Part shown: positions 47,228 to 56,447 of the stretch, piece by piece
Position numbering within the stretch: the first letter of the stretch is position 1
Layout: every line of letters starts with the position of its first letter
Source: Kordiimonadales bacterium
GTDB lineage: Bacteria > Pseudomonadota > Alphaproteobacteria > Sphingomonadales > Kordiimonadaceae
Direction of reading: 5' to 3'
Assembly (NCBI GenBank): GCA_002401685.1
Contig: NVTU01000008.1
Span: forward strand, 22,077 to 86,076
Length of the DNA stretch: 64,000 nucleotides
Position numbers and translations under genes: made by a program
Notes under the pieces: generated by a model
What the model was told of the DNA's origin: nothing
The model's database searches: none
The model's input: the letters and a program-made list of their open reading frames with translations, nothing else

Positions 47228-48443
47228 CCTGCTCGCCTTTGAGCAATTTAGGCAACTCACCTACCGTGCCGCGTGCGTGCATCATGAAGAAATTCTTGAG
47301 AGGCGGTATTTTATTAACCGCGGCCATACCGACATCACGGGCGAGTTTTATTGGCCCAATATCATTGGAAAACAAGCGGTTAAACATATCGGTGATGGCG
47401 TAAATACTAGCATTATCGCTGGTGCGCCACTGCTCGTATTTGTCCAGCACACTCGGCGACCCGATATCAAGGCCGACCGTACGGGCTTCCACCAGCACTT
47501 CTATGAGGGCGGCGACGTCCTTCAGGCCGAGGTTAAGGCCCTGTCCTGAAATCGGGTGAATGCTGTGGGCTGCATCCCCGAGCAGCGCCAAGCGTTCGTC
47601 CACATAGGTATCAGCGTACTGCAGGCTAAGCGGATAAGCCCAGCGCCCCCCAATTGTTTTAACCTCACCAAGGAAACCGCCCACACGCCGCGCCACTTCC
47701 GCATCAAAAGCGCGCGGACTTAGGCCCATGATGGTTTCTACCAAGTGGCTTCGTTCGGTCCAGACAAGTGAACTGCGGTTGCCGGTAAGCGGTAATATTG
47801 CAAAGGGTCCAGCAGGCAGGAAGCGTTCGTGCGCAATACCGCAGTGGCTAAATTCGTGCTCGATTGAGCAGACAATCCCGTGCTGCTTATAATCAATGAG
47901 CGAGGTTGCGATGCTTGCACTTTGCCGCATCATGCTGTTTCGGCCATCTATGCCAAGCACTAACGGTGCGATGATGCGGGTACCGCTTTCAAGAGTGACA
48001 AGTGTGCCGCTTGCTGTGCGCTCTGAAGAGGTAATTGTCTCCGGTGCGAGAAACTGGATATTGTCCAGTTCTTCCATACGTTTGAAGAGTGCGATTTGCG
48101 TATGGCGGTTTTCAACCAGGTGCCCCAGCGGGCCATCGCCTAACGTCTCGCTGTCAAAATGCAGATGCAACAAGGACGGGCCGTCGGATACGCGGATTTC
48201 GAGAATTGGCTGCGCAAGGGCGGCCATATGGTCCCATATACCGAGCGCTTCAAAAAGTTGGCAGGATGCAAATGCGAGCGCAGCGGCACGGCCATCATAC
48301 CCCATGTCTGTTAGGTCTTGCTTCGACGCCCGGTCTACAACAGCAACCTTAAAACCGTAGTGTGCAAGGCCAATTGCCGCCGTCAGCCCTACTAGGCCGC
48401 CGCCAACTATTGTTACGTCGCAGGAAATTTCTTTTTGTGTCAC
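47220..48443 (-). CDS. UbiH/UbiF/COQ6-family FAD monooxygenase
   Basis: A 407-residue flavoprotein hydroxylase. FAD motif VTIVGGGLVGLTAAIGLAHYG with the acidic VVDR end, a DG motif in VLGIDGRNS, and LALLGDAAHSIHPISGQGLNLGLKDVAAL. The family hydroxylates the ubiquinone ring; which ring position (UbiH, UbiF, UbiI or a broad UbiL/UbiM enzyme) cannot be told by eye. GTG is also near the start, but the ATG at 48443 fits. Confidence 0.92.
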   Translation of the reverse strand: MTQKEISCDVTIVGGGLVGLTAAIGLAHYGFKVAVVDRASKQDLTDMGYDGRAAALAFASCQLFEALGIWDHMAALAQPILEIRVSDGPSLLHLHFDSETLGDGPLGHLVENRHTQIALFKRMEELDNIQFLAPETITSSERTASGTLVTLESGTRIIAPLVLGIDGRNSMMRQSASIATSLIDYKQHGIVCSIEHEFSHCGIAHERFLPAGPFAILPLTGNRSSLVWTERSHLVETIMGLSPRAFDAEVARRVGGFLGEVKTIGGRWAYPLSLQYADTYVDERLALLGDAAHSIHPISGQGLNLGLKDVAALIEVLVEARTVGLDIGSPSVLDKYEQWRTSDNASIYAITDMFNRLFSNDIGPIKLARDVGMAAVNKIPPLKNFFMMHARGTVGELPKLLKGEQVI

Positions 48444-48610
48444 CGTGTGTCTCCACTTCCATCAGCCTTTCCGGGTGTAAGGCGCGTGCGGCCTACTGTC
48501 CAGAGGCAAGCTGTCGCAGCGCAGGCTTTCCTTCATCTATTCCCGTGGGCTGCGCAGTTTATTTTGCGTCTTTAAATCGCCGCTCTTGTCCTGAAGGGTA
48601 GAGAAATACT

Positions 48611-48706
48611 ATGGTGTGGGTGAAACGTTTCCATAAACACTTGTGGGAACAGGACGTGAACATGCCTTGGCGCCTATTCGTGGGTGACAGGGAGGGGAGC
48701 ATTTAA
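48611..48706 (+). CDS. Possible 31-residue leader peptide before ftsK
   Basis: An ATG at 48611 with GAAGGGTAGAG upstream opens a 31-codon frame (MVWVKRFHKHLWEQD...) ending at TAA 48704-48706, four bases before the ftsK GTG, whose own ribosome site lies inside it. No homology is recognised; it may be chance. Confidence 0.2.
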   Translation: MVWVKRFHKHLWEQDVNMPWRLFVGDREGSI

Positions 48707-48709
48707 GAC

Positions 48710-51244
48710 GTGGCAGCACGCAGTCAAGCCGCTGAAAAAGCAGAGAAAGCAGGGCCGAAAGCCCGCAAGAAAGCCGTTAAGGCGTTGCCGAAGGTCGCTA
48801 AAAAGCAATCGACTAAGAAGCAAACGGCCCAAACAAATTCGGATAGGGCGCCCTTGCTGCCGCCTGCGCTGCTGACTTTCTTGAAGAGTACAGCTTGGCG
48901 TTCTGTTGGTGCTGTGCTGATACTGGCCGCTATAGCGATTTTGTTGGCCCTTTTGTCCTATGACGCGGCTGATCCTACATCGAATAACTTGACCAATACT
49001 GATACTCAAAATTGGCTGGGCGGTATCGGAGCTAATCTTGCTGATATTCTGATGCAAACGCTAGCGCTCGGGTCTTATTTGCTGATTTTGCCGCTGCTTG
49101 TTTGGGGTGGGAAGATTGTACGGCTGCACTGGCTGCCCCAGTTTTGGTTAAATTTAGCGGCCATTCCACTTGCGCTCGCACTGCTTGCTGTTGCGATAAG
49201 CGTTATTGCGCCCGCGCCTGATTTCGTTAACCAAAATGGCTACGGGGGCACACTTGGCCAGACTTTATATGCCCTTATGGTTAGTTTGATGGGTGATGTT
49301 GTCGTGCCTTACTGGGTGACAGGGCTGGTATTCCTGCTGCTAGGTTTGCCGGCATATGCGTATTCTTTGGCGATGGTGCGCGAAGAATGGCGCACGGTCG
49401 GTGCTCTCATCATGATTGTCGTGCGAGCCTTTGTTGCCGGTGTGGTTTTTGTTGGCCGCGCGGTGGGCAGTTTTTCTGGCAAAGTCTACGCGCTTGCGAC
49501 AAGCGGCAGAAAAGATACTTTTGCCGATGACGGCTATGAGCGAGTGGAGCCGACTGCAGCTAAAACGCCGGCTGAGCCTTCACGCAGCCCTGTTTCAATT
49601 GCTCGGCCTGAGGCGGTTGCCCTTGACCCTGCAGACAAGCGGGTCAAAGAACGGGCGAAAACCAAACGCGGCAAACGCGAAGCCCAGGAAGCACAGAAAA
49701 CACTCGATTTTGGCGAAAGAGGGAAATACCAGCTACCGCCCCTTGGGCTACTTTCTTTGCCGCCAGCGCGGTCTTTGGTGACACGGCTCAGCAATGAAGC
49801 GCTTGAGCAAAATGCGCGCATGCTGGAAGGCGTGCTCGATGATTTTGGTGTGCAGGGTGAGATTAAAGACGTGCGCCCCGGGCCTGTGGTTACGCTGTAC
49901 GAACTTGAACCGGCGCGCGGGGTGAAATCCGCCCGGGTTATTGGGTTGGCTGACGACATTGCGCGCTCAATGAGCGCGATTTCGGCGCGTGTAGCTGTGG
50001 TGCCGGGCCGGAATGCGATCGGGATTGAACTACCGAACGAGGACCGCGAAACTGTTTTCCTGCGCGAACTTTTGGCGTCCAAAGATTACGAGGCTACTAA
50101 AGCGCGGCTGCCGATGGTGCTCGGGAAAGACATCGGTGGGTCTGCTGTGGTGGTTGATCTTGCATCGATGCCGCACTTGCTGATGGCGGGTACGACTGGC
50201 TCGGGTAAATCGGTGGGGATCAATACAATGATCCTATCGCTCTTGTATCATCACAGCCCTGAAACGCTGCGCATGATTATGGTTGATCCTAAAATGCTGG
50301 AGCTTTCGATTTATGAAGGCATCCCTCATTTGCTGACACCCGTGGTGACCGAGCCCGGTAAAGCTGTGGTTGCGCTCAAGTGGGCAGTGCGCGAAATGGA
50401 AGACCGCTACCGCAATATGTCAAAACTGGGCGTGCGGAATTTAGCGGCTTTCAACAAGCGCATTGTGGAAGCAAAGGCCAACGGTGAAGTTTTAAGCCGC
50501 GAAGTGCAGACTGGATTTGATAAAGAAACTGGCGAGCCCGTTATCGAAAGCCAGGAATTTGATTTTGAGGCGCTGCCGTTCATCGTTGTTATCATCGACG
50601 AAATGGCGGACCTGATGCTTGTTGCGGGCAAGGATGTGGAGGCCACGGTGCAGCGGCTTGCGCAAATGGCACGGGCAGCTGGCATTCATGTGATCATGGC
50701 GACCCAGCGACCCAGTGTGGATGTAATCACGGGTACAATTAAAGCCAACTTCCCAACGCGCATAAGTTTTCAGGTAACGTCCAAAATTGATAGCCGGACT
50801 ATTCTCGGCGAGCAGGGGGCTGAGCAGTTGCTCGGCATGGGCGATATGCTGTTTATGGCAGGCGGCGGTAAAATTCAGCGCGTGCACGGGGCTTTTGTCT
50901 CGGACACCGAAGTGGAAGACATCGTTAATCACCTGAAACGCCAAGGCGCGCCAGATTATCTGGAAAGCGTGACAATGGAGCCGGAGGAAGGCTTTGACAG
51001 CCCGTTCATCCCCGGCCCAGCGCAGAGCGAAGAAGACAAAGCCAACAGCTTGTACGACCAGGCGGTGGCAATTGTTGTGCGCGACAAGAGAGCATCCACC
51101 AGCTATATCCAGCGGCGTCTGCGCATCGGCTATAATAAAGCTGCGACTTTGATTGAAGATATGGAAGCTCAGGGTGTCATCAGTGCTCCAAACCATAAAG
51201 GCCAGCGCGAAATTCTAGCTCCTAGCCACGATGAAGATATATAA
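48710..51244 (+). CDS. ftsK: DNA translocase FtsK
   Basis: An 844-residue FtsK/SpoIIIE. Lys/Ala-rich cytosolic N-terminus, about four to five transmembrane segments (residues 65-235), a linker, then the motor: beta domain, Walker A MAGTTGSGKSVGINTM, Walker B VVIIDEMADLML, MATQRPSVDVITGTIKANFPTRISF, and the C-terminal winged-helix gamma domain (IQRRLRIGYNKAATLIEDMEAQGVI) that reads polar sequences. It pumps chromosome termini at the septum. GTG start with GGAGGGGAG upstream. Confidence 0.96.
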   Translation: MAARSQAAEKAEKAGPKARKKAVKALPKVAKKQSTKKQTAQTNSDRAPLLPPALLTFLKSTAWRSVGAVLILAAIAILLALLSYDAADPTSNNLTNTDTQNWLGGIGANLADILMQTLALGSYLLILPLLVWGGKIVRLHWLPQFWLNLAAIPLALALLAVAISVIAPAPDFVNQNGYGGTLGQTLYALMVSLMGDVVVPYWVTGLVFLLLGLPAYAYSLAMVREEWRTVGALIMIVVRAFVAGVVFVGRAVGSFSGKVYALATSGRKDTFADDGYERVEPTAAKTPAEPSRSPVSIARPEAVALDPADKRVKERAKTKRGKREAQEAQKTLDFGERGKYQLPPLGLLSLPPARSLVTRLSNEALEQNARMLEGVLDDFGVQGEIKDVRPGPVVTLYELEPARGVKSARVIGLADDIARSMSAISARVAVVPGRNAIGIELPNEDRETVFLRELLASKDYEATKARLPMVLGKDIGGSAVVVDLASMPHLLMAGTTGSGKSVGINTMILSLLYHHSPETLRMIMVDPKMLELSIYEGIPHLLTPVVTEPGKAVVALKWAVREMEDRYRNMSKLGVRNLAAFNKRIVEAKANGEVLSREVQTGFDKETGEPVIESQEFDFEALPFIVVIIDEMADLMLVAGKDVEATVQRLAQMARAAGIHVIMATQRPSVDVITGTIKANFPTRISFQVTSKIDSRTILGEQGAEQLLGMGDMLFMAGGGKIQRVHGAFVSDTEVEDIVNHLKRQGAPDYLESVTMEPEEGFDSPFIPGPAQSEEDKANSLYDQAVAIVVRDKRASTSYIQRRLRIGYNKAATLIEDMEAQGVISAPNHKGQREILAPSHDEDI

Positions 51245-51361
51245 TGGTGGGATAAGCTGCTCACGCCACTGTGGGTGCCGAGCCTCACAAAATTGACATA
51301 AAGCGGCCCCTATAATTGCCGGGTTAATAAGAATAAAATAATAAGAATAAAAGGAACGACT

Positions 51362-52054
51362 GTGCGGATTTCTGTGCGATTTTCGATTGTTTTAGGATTG
51401 GTGACGGGTGGAATTGCGCCCGCACTGCTGGCGCAGGATCTGGCGCTGCCGCCGCTTGAAGAGCAAGTGATTGAGCAGTCGTCTTCCGTTGAGGCGCTTG
51501 GTCTCGTGCAAAACTACATGAAAACTGTGCGCAGTTTGAAAGCCGATTTTATTCAGCTCGCGCCCGGCGGTAATCAGTCGAACGGCACGCTTTATTTGGC
51601 ACGCCCTGGCAAAATTCGCTTTGATTATGCGGGTGATGTTCCGTTTCTGGTGGTGTCAGACGGTGAGGTGATCAATTTTGTTGATTATGAGATTGGTCAG
51701 GTAACCAAAGTGCCTGTTTCCGATACGCCGCTGCGCGCGCTTTTTGGTGATACATTTGATGTCACCGGGATGGGTGCGCATATTGAACAGCTTGATATTG
51801 GCGATCAACGTTTTATTTCCCTTACAGCGACAATGCCGAACCAACCGGAAGCGGGCGAAATCACTGTATATTTTGAACGCAGTGATAGCGCACCCAGTGG
51901 CCTTATCCTCAGGCGCTGGCTTGTGCTTGATGCGCAAGGGCAGCAAACGGCTGTGCTTATTTCAGGCAATCAGACCAATGTTGAACTGGCTTCCAGCTTG
52001 TGGAAGTTCAAAGATCCACGTGGCTTGGCGAAGCGCCCACGCCGCCGCCGCTAG
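51362..52054 (+). CDS. lolA: Outer-membrane lipoprotein carrier LolA
   Basis: A 230-residue periplasmic chaperone that ferries lipoproteins from LolCDE to the outer membrane. Signal peptide to about residue 25, then VQNYMKTVRSLKADFIQLAPGGNQSNGTLYLARPGKIRFDYAGDVPFLVVSDGEVINFVDYEIGQVTKVP, the standard LolA core, and a basic RPRRRR tail. It follows ftsK, its usual neighbour. GTG start after AAAAGGAACG. The last 143 bases are copied at 53791-53930. Confidence 0.93.
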   Translation: MRISVRFSIVLGLVTGGIAPALLAQDLALPPLEEQVIEQSSSVEALGLVQNYMKTVRSLKADFIQLAPGGNQSNGTLYLARPGKIRFDYAGDVPFLVVSDGEVINFVDYEIGQVTKVPVSDTPLRALFGDTFDVTGMGAHIEQLDIGDQRFISLTATMPNQPEAGEITVYFERSDSAPSGLILRRWLVLDAQGQQTAVLISGNQTNVELASSLWKFKDPRGLAKRPRRRR

Positions 52055-52291
52055 AGGTATTTGAGTTAATTGTCTGAGGACAATTAAGTTCCATATTTGA
52101 TGGTTGAGCCGCGCATGTATTGTGCAGGCATCACCGCCCCATAGGCATTGGTGATGCGGTCTAGCCTATCTTTCTTGATCTACCTATTTTCCACGGATAC
52201 GAAGGGATCTGGCATGCCTGTGCGTATATACAAGCCATGCTAAATACATTAAATATATAGAGAAGTTACATTCTATGGGGAGGGTTTCCGT

Positions 52292-53743
52292 ATGCTTTTG
52301 AACATCAAAACTGCTTTAGCTACCGTCGTACTTGTATCGCATTTGGCACATGCACAAAGCGCATCAAGCCCAGAGGCCCCGAAGATATTTGAAGGGCTGC
52401 AGAGCAATGTGCGCATAAAAGGTGCCCCCCGAGAACTGCATAGTCTTGAAGAGCGCATGAAATTCCACAAAGTGCCGGGTGTTTCGATCGCTTTCCTGCA
52501 AGACCACAAGGTTGTGTGGACCTACACTGCCGGCGTTACCGACTTTGAAAGTAATCAGCCGATAGACGAAAATACGGTGTTTCAGGCGGCCAGTATTTCG
52601 AAGCTAGTTTTCGCTACTGTGCTTATGAAATACCGCGAGCAACACGGCCTGGATCTTGATGCAAACGTCAATGATTTGCTGACAAGCTGGCAGTTACCTC
52701 CTTATGAATGGGAAGAAAAAACACCTGTTACACTAAGGCGGCTGTTAAGCCATTCGGCTGGCACCACTGTTCACGGATTTGGTGGCTATGCCTCAGGCGA
52801 GCAAGTACCCTCAATAACGGCTCTTTTGGATGGGTCTAAGCCTTCGAATTCTGGAGCCGTTGTTGTAGATTTAGAACCTGGCACCAAATATCGGTATTCG
52901 GGGGGCGGCACGACGCTCGCCCAATTGGCTTTGCAGGACAAGTCTGGCACGCCGCTGCCCGAATTGGCGCAGCGACTTATTTTTAAGCCGCTTGGCATGA
53001 AGCACAGCCAGTACGCGCAGCCTATAACGGGTGACCTCTCCAAAAATGCGGCCCTTCCACACTACCGTAGTGGTAAAGCAGTCAAAGGAGGTGCGCATAC
53101 CTATGTAGCTATGGCTGCTGCGGGCCTATGGACCACCCCGTCTGATCTAATGCGTTTGGCGGGTGCAGTACAGCTTTCGGCGAAGGGCAGCGGACAAACA
53201 CTTTGGAGCGAAGAAACTGTTAGCGAAATGCTCACGCCTCAGATGAGCCCAGTAGGCATTGGATTTTTTCTTAAAGGTGACGGGCCCATCACTGCGTTTT
53301 CCCATGGGGGCTCCAACGAAGGGTTCCGGGCGCAATTCTTCGCTCATACCGAAACTGGCGATGGTATTGCTATTATGACCAACGGCGATAATGGTAGTGC
53401 CCTAATGACCGAAATTCTAAATAGAGTTAGTGAATTTTATGAGTGGGGTGACTATCAGCCCATTCTGAAAGGTGCCCTGCCATATTCCCAGGAGATTCAA
53501 GAATCCTTGATTGGTGCTTACGAAATCACCAAACCAATCCAAGCGGTTTTAGAGATAGGGAAAAGTGGGAAGAACCTGAAGATAAACCTTCCGGAGCATA
53601 TTGTTGATGTTCGCTTTTTTGTTGAAAACGATACGAGTATCTTCTCAAAAACCGGGATCAACATGTCCGTCGTCCGGGACGAGAACGGCAAAGTTAAAAG
53701 CCTGAAGTTTTGGGGTATTGAAGCAACAAAAATAACTGAATAA
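52292..53743 (+). CDS. Serine hydrolase, class C beta-lactamase family (copy 1)
   Basis: A 483-residue exported protein: signal peptide (MLLNIKTALATVVLVSHLAHAQ), then a class C beta-lactamase/DD-peptidase fold. Nucleophile motif S101-I-S-K104, YSGGG as the second motif, and SHGGSNEGF as the third. The C-terminal 90 residues resemble the DUF3471-type beta domain found after such hydrolases. These act as esterases, peptidases or, less often, beta-lactamases; resistance should not be assumed. GGGGAGGG precedes the ATG. Confidence 0.88.
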   Translation: MLLNIKTALATVVLVSHLAHAQSASSPEAPKIFEGLQSNVRIKGAPRELHSLEERMKFHKVPGVSIAFLQDHKVVWTYTAGVTDFESNQPIDENTVFQAASISKLVFATVLMKYREQHGLDLDANVNDLLTSWQLPPYEWEEKTPVTLRRLLSHSAGTTVHGFGGYASGEQVPSITALLDGSKPSNSGAVVVDLEPGTKYRYSGGGTTLAQLALQDKSGTPLPELAQRLIFKPLGMKHSQYAQPITGDLSKNAALPHYRSGKAVKGGAHTYVAMAAAGLWTTPSDLMRLAGAVQLSAKGSGQTLWSEETVSEMLTPQMSPVGIGFFLKGDGPITAFSHGGSNEGFRAQFFAHTETGDGIAIMTNGDNGSALMTEILNRVSEFYEWGDYQPILKGALPYSQEIQESLIGAYEITKPIQAVLEIGKSGKNLKINLPEHIVDVRFFVENDTSIFSKTGINMSVVRDENGKVKSLKFWGIEATKITE

Positions 53744-54167
53744 CGGAGCGTTTGACCAAAAGTATAATTTTACTTGCTGATAAGGCCTCGGGCGCTGGCT
53801 CGCGCTTGAGGCGCAAGGGCAGCAAACGGCTGTGCTTATTTCAGGCAACCAGACCAATGTTGAACTGGCTTCCAGCCTGTGGAAATTCAAAGATCCACGT
53901 GGCTTGGCGAAGCGCCCACGCCGCCGCTAGTAATGCTTGAGCTTTTGGTCTGAGGACAATTCAGTTCTATATTAGACGGTAGCGCCGCGCATTTACTGTG
54001 AAGGTGCCATCATGTTGGAGTAGTACTGCTCCGAATCCCACCACTCTTGAACTTCGATATTTTCTTTGGATTGCGCGGGGGACTCCGGAGAATCCATACG
54101 CATGTACAAGCCTCGCTAAATACATTAAAGATATAGGGAAATGACATTCTTTGGGGAGAGTTTCTAT
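53744..54167. other. Duplication junction region between the two hydrolases
   Basis: This 424-base gap contains the lolA fragment (53793-53930) and copied upstream sequence of hydrolase 2, similar to 52055-52291. No new gene is seen; the out-of-frame reading over the fragment is not coding. Confidence 0.7.
53793..53930 (+). pseudogene. 3' fragment of lolA left by duplication
   Basis: 46 codons including the stop match the end of lolA (RWLALEAQGQQTAVLISGNQ...). Six substitutions and one in-frame 3-base loss separate it from lolA; four substitutions are synonymous. It lacks a start, so it is a relic. Confidence 0.9.
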
Positions 54168-55619
54168 ATGCTTTTGAAAATTAAAACTGCTTTAGCTACC
54201 GTCGTATTTGTATCGCATTTGGCACTTGCGCAAACCTCACCAAGCACCGAGACCCCAAAGATATACGAAGGCCTACAGCCCATAGTGCGCATAAAAGGCG
54301 CGCCGCCTCAGCTGAGTAGCCTTGAAGAGCGCATGAGATTCCACAAAGTACCTGGCGTTTCGATCGCTTTCCTTCAAGACCACAAGGTCGTGTGGACTTA
54401 CACTGCAGGTGTTACTGATTTTGAAAGTAACTGTCCAATAGACGAAAACACAGTGTTTCAGGCCGCAAGTATTTTAAAGCCAGTTTTCGCTACTGTGCTG
54501 ATGAAATACCGCGAACAGCACGGGCTGGACCTTGACGCAAACGTAAATGATTTGCTGAAAAGCTGGCAGTTGCCTACCTATGTATGGGAAGAAAAAAAGC
54601 CAGTCACTCTTAGGCGGCTGTTAAGTCATTCGGCCGGCACAATCGTTCAAGGATTTATTGGCTATGCATCCGGCGAGACAGTGCCCACAATATCTGCTCT
54701 TCTAGACGGGACCAAACCTTCGAATTCTGAAGCTGTGCTTGTTGATATAGAACCTGGCACCAAATTTCGGTATTCCGGCGGTGGCACAACACTCGCTCAA
54801 CTAACTTTACGGGACATATCTGGCACCCCATTGCCCCCATTGGCGCAGCAGCTCGTTTTTGAACCGCTTGGCATGCACCACAGCCAGTTCGCGCAGCCTC
54901 TAACGGGCAATCTCGCCGCCAACGCAGCTGTCCCGCACCGCTCGGGCGGGAAACCTGTTGAAGGAGGTGCCTATACCTATGTCGCTATGGCTGCTGCTGG
55001 CCTTTGGACCACCCCGTCTGATCTAATGCGTTTTGCCGGGGCAATACAGCTGTCGGCGAAAGGCGCCGCGCAAACTCTGTGGAGCCAAGAAACTGTCGGC
55101 GAAATGCTCTCATCGCAATGGAACTCAATGGGCATAGGTTTTTATCTTGAAGGCGATGGGCCATTTACAGCATTTTATCATACGGGTGGGAATGAAGGGT
55201 TCCGGTCTTATTTCTATGCTCATACCGAAACCGGTGACGGCATAGCTATTATGACCAATAGTGATGCTGGCGATGTACTAACTTCCGAAATTCTAAGCAG
55301 AGTTAATGAAATTTATGGATGGGCTGATTATCAGCCTATTCTGAAAACTGTCCTGCCCTTTTCACAGGAGCTTCAAGATTCCTTAGTTGGTACCTACGAA
55401 GTTAAACAACCGATCCAAGCTCTTTTGGAAATAAAGAAAGACGGCAAAGACCTAAAAATGAACCTTCTGGAGCACATTGTTGATGTTCGGTTTTTTGTTG
55501 AAAGCGATACCAGTATCTTCTCCCTGACCGGGATCGATGTATCGGTCATCCGGGACAAGAACGGTAAAGTTAAAAGCCTTAAGTTTTGGGGTGGTGAAGC
55601 GAGAAAAATCGCCGAATAA
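54168..55619 (+). CDS. Serine hydrolase, class C beta-lactamase family (copy 2)
   Basis: A 483-residue paralogue of the preceding hydrolase, with the same signal peptide type (MLLKIKTALATVVFVSHLALAQ) and length. SxxK is now SILK, the second motif is YSGGG, the third YHTGGNEGF instead of SHGGSNEGF, and the C-terminal domain is retained. Changes near the active site (SKLV to LKPV, SHGG to YHTG) suggest altered specificity. The start follows the alignment with copy 1 and GGGGAGAG; an upstream ATG at 54141 is unlikely. Confidence 0.87.
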   Translation: MLLKIKTALATVVFVSHLALAQTSPSTETPKIYEGLQPIVRIKGAPPQLSSLEERMRFHKVPGVSIAFLQDHKVVWTYTAGVTDFESNCPIDENTVFQAASILKPVFATVLMKYREQHGLDLDANVNDLLKSWQLPTYVWEEKKPVTLRRLLSHSAGTIVQGFIGYASGETVPTISALLDGTKPSNSEAVLVDIEPGTKFRYSGGGTTLAQLTLRDISGTPLPPLAQQLVFEPLGMHHSQFAQPLTGNLAANAAVPHRSGGKPVEGGAYTYVAMAAAGLWTTPSDLMRFAGAIQLSAKGAAQTLWSQETVGEMLSSQWNSMGIGFYLEGDGPFTAFYHTGGNEGFRSYFYAHTETGDGIAIMTNSDAGDVLTSEILSRVNEIYGWADYQPILKTVLPFSQELQDSLVGTYEVKQPIQALLEIKKDGKDLKMNLLEHIVDVRFFVESDTSIFSLTGIDVSVIRDKNGKVKSLKFWGGEARKIAE

Positions 55620-55838
55620 CGATGCGCTTAGTCAAAAGTATGATTTTACGTTCTGATCTAGCTTCAAATGCGGTGTTTAATCATCGCCGTTAAGGCCCTT
55701 TCGTGTGCCGTTCTAAGATCCATTAATGTTCACCAAACTTAAACTTGTCAGGAGCCTTTCCGAATTTATAAGCTTTCCCTTGCGCCCTATGCTGGGAGCC
55801 GTTAGGCCTTAGTCAGACTTAACAAAATAGGCTAAACC

Positions 55839-56426
55839 ATGAGCGACATCGAAGACGAAATTGGCGATCTTTTTGACGACTTTCCAAGCCTGAAATCGGT
55901 AGCGCCGTTCCTTGAGGTCGCAAAAAACGTGCGTTGGTTCCGGTCTGTTGGTGAACGCCCACAGGACGAGACCCGTATTTTTGCCAGGGACTATGCCGAT
56001 TTACTCGGTTTCCCTGAGGCGGATCCTGTGTTTTTGCCAATGTGGGAAGACGCTGCCGCCGCTGCAGAAAATACAGAATATGATAGCCCGGCATGGGAAA
56101 CCGAAGAGCAGCAGCGCGCAGCCCTGACAAGCGATGTGCTCGGAGTGCTTGACGAAGACCTACTTGAGATGGTGATGACCCATGTGGCGGCCAGCGTATC
56201 GCCCGTGATCGAAGAAGCCGCAGCCGAGATGGTTGAGTTTCTGCAGATACCAGATGAAGAATTTGTGCGCGCGGCGTCGGGTGCGGCGACGCAGGCCTGC
56301 TACCAAGCGGTTCTTGTAGGGCTTTCAAGTCCCGAGGACGACCACCCGTTTGTTAAACGGTTTCAGATTTTTGAAGCAGGCCACTGGCCAATTGCCATTA
56401 TCGGCAACAGCTTTCTAATTTTTTAA
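55839..56426 (+). CDS. Hypothetical acidic protein
   Basis: A 195-residue, strongly acidic, soluble and mainly helical protein with no signal peptide. I do not recognise the family. N-terminal MSDIEDEIGDLFDDFP, an Ala/Glu-rich centre and a hydrophobic C-terminus (WPIAIIGNSFLIF). Real coding is suggested by full-length third-position bias and a position 21 bases upstream of xth on the same strand, so the two may be co-transcribed. Confidence 0.7.
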   Translation: MSDIEDEIGDLFDDFPSLKSVAPFLEVAKNVRWFRSVGERPQDETRIFARDYADLLGFPEADPVFLPMWEDAAAAAENTEYDSPAWETEEQQRAALTSDVLGVLDEDLLEMVMTHVAASVSPVIEEAAAEMVEFLQIPDEEFVRAASGAATQACYQAVLVGLSSPEDDHPFVKRFQIFEAGHWPIAIIGNSFLIF

Positions 56427-56447
56427 CGATAGTTTTCGGAGGACGGC

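Larger units (their letters stand above)
51912..55665 (+). repeat. Tandem duplication of about 1.88 kb (lolA 3' end plus serine hydrolase)
   Basis: Unit A spans about 51912-53787 and unit B about 53791-55665. Each carries the lolA 3' end, a similar intergenic stretch (GTCTGAGGACAATT, TAAATACATTAAA), a 483-codon hydrolase, and AAAAGTAT.ATTTTAC after the stop. The two copies have diverged but align throughout. Outer limits are by eye. Confidence 0.85.

Noticed and set aside
53752..53940. 62-codon frame over the duplication junction
   Set aside because: It is in the wrong frame relative to the lolA fragment and only reads through copied sequence.
52292..55619. Antibiotic-resistance beta-lactamases
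   Set aside because: The fold is class C-like, but the motif set and the C-terminal domain fit general serine hydrolases; resistance is unsupported.
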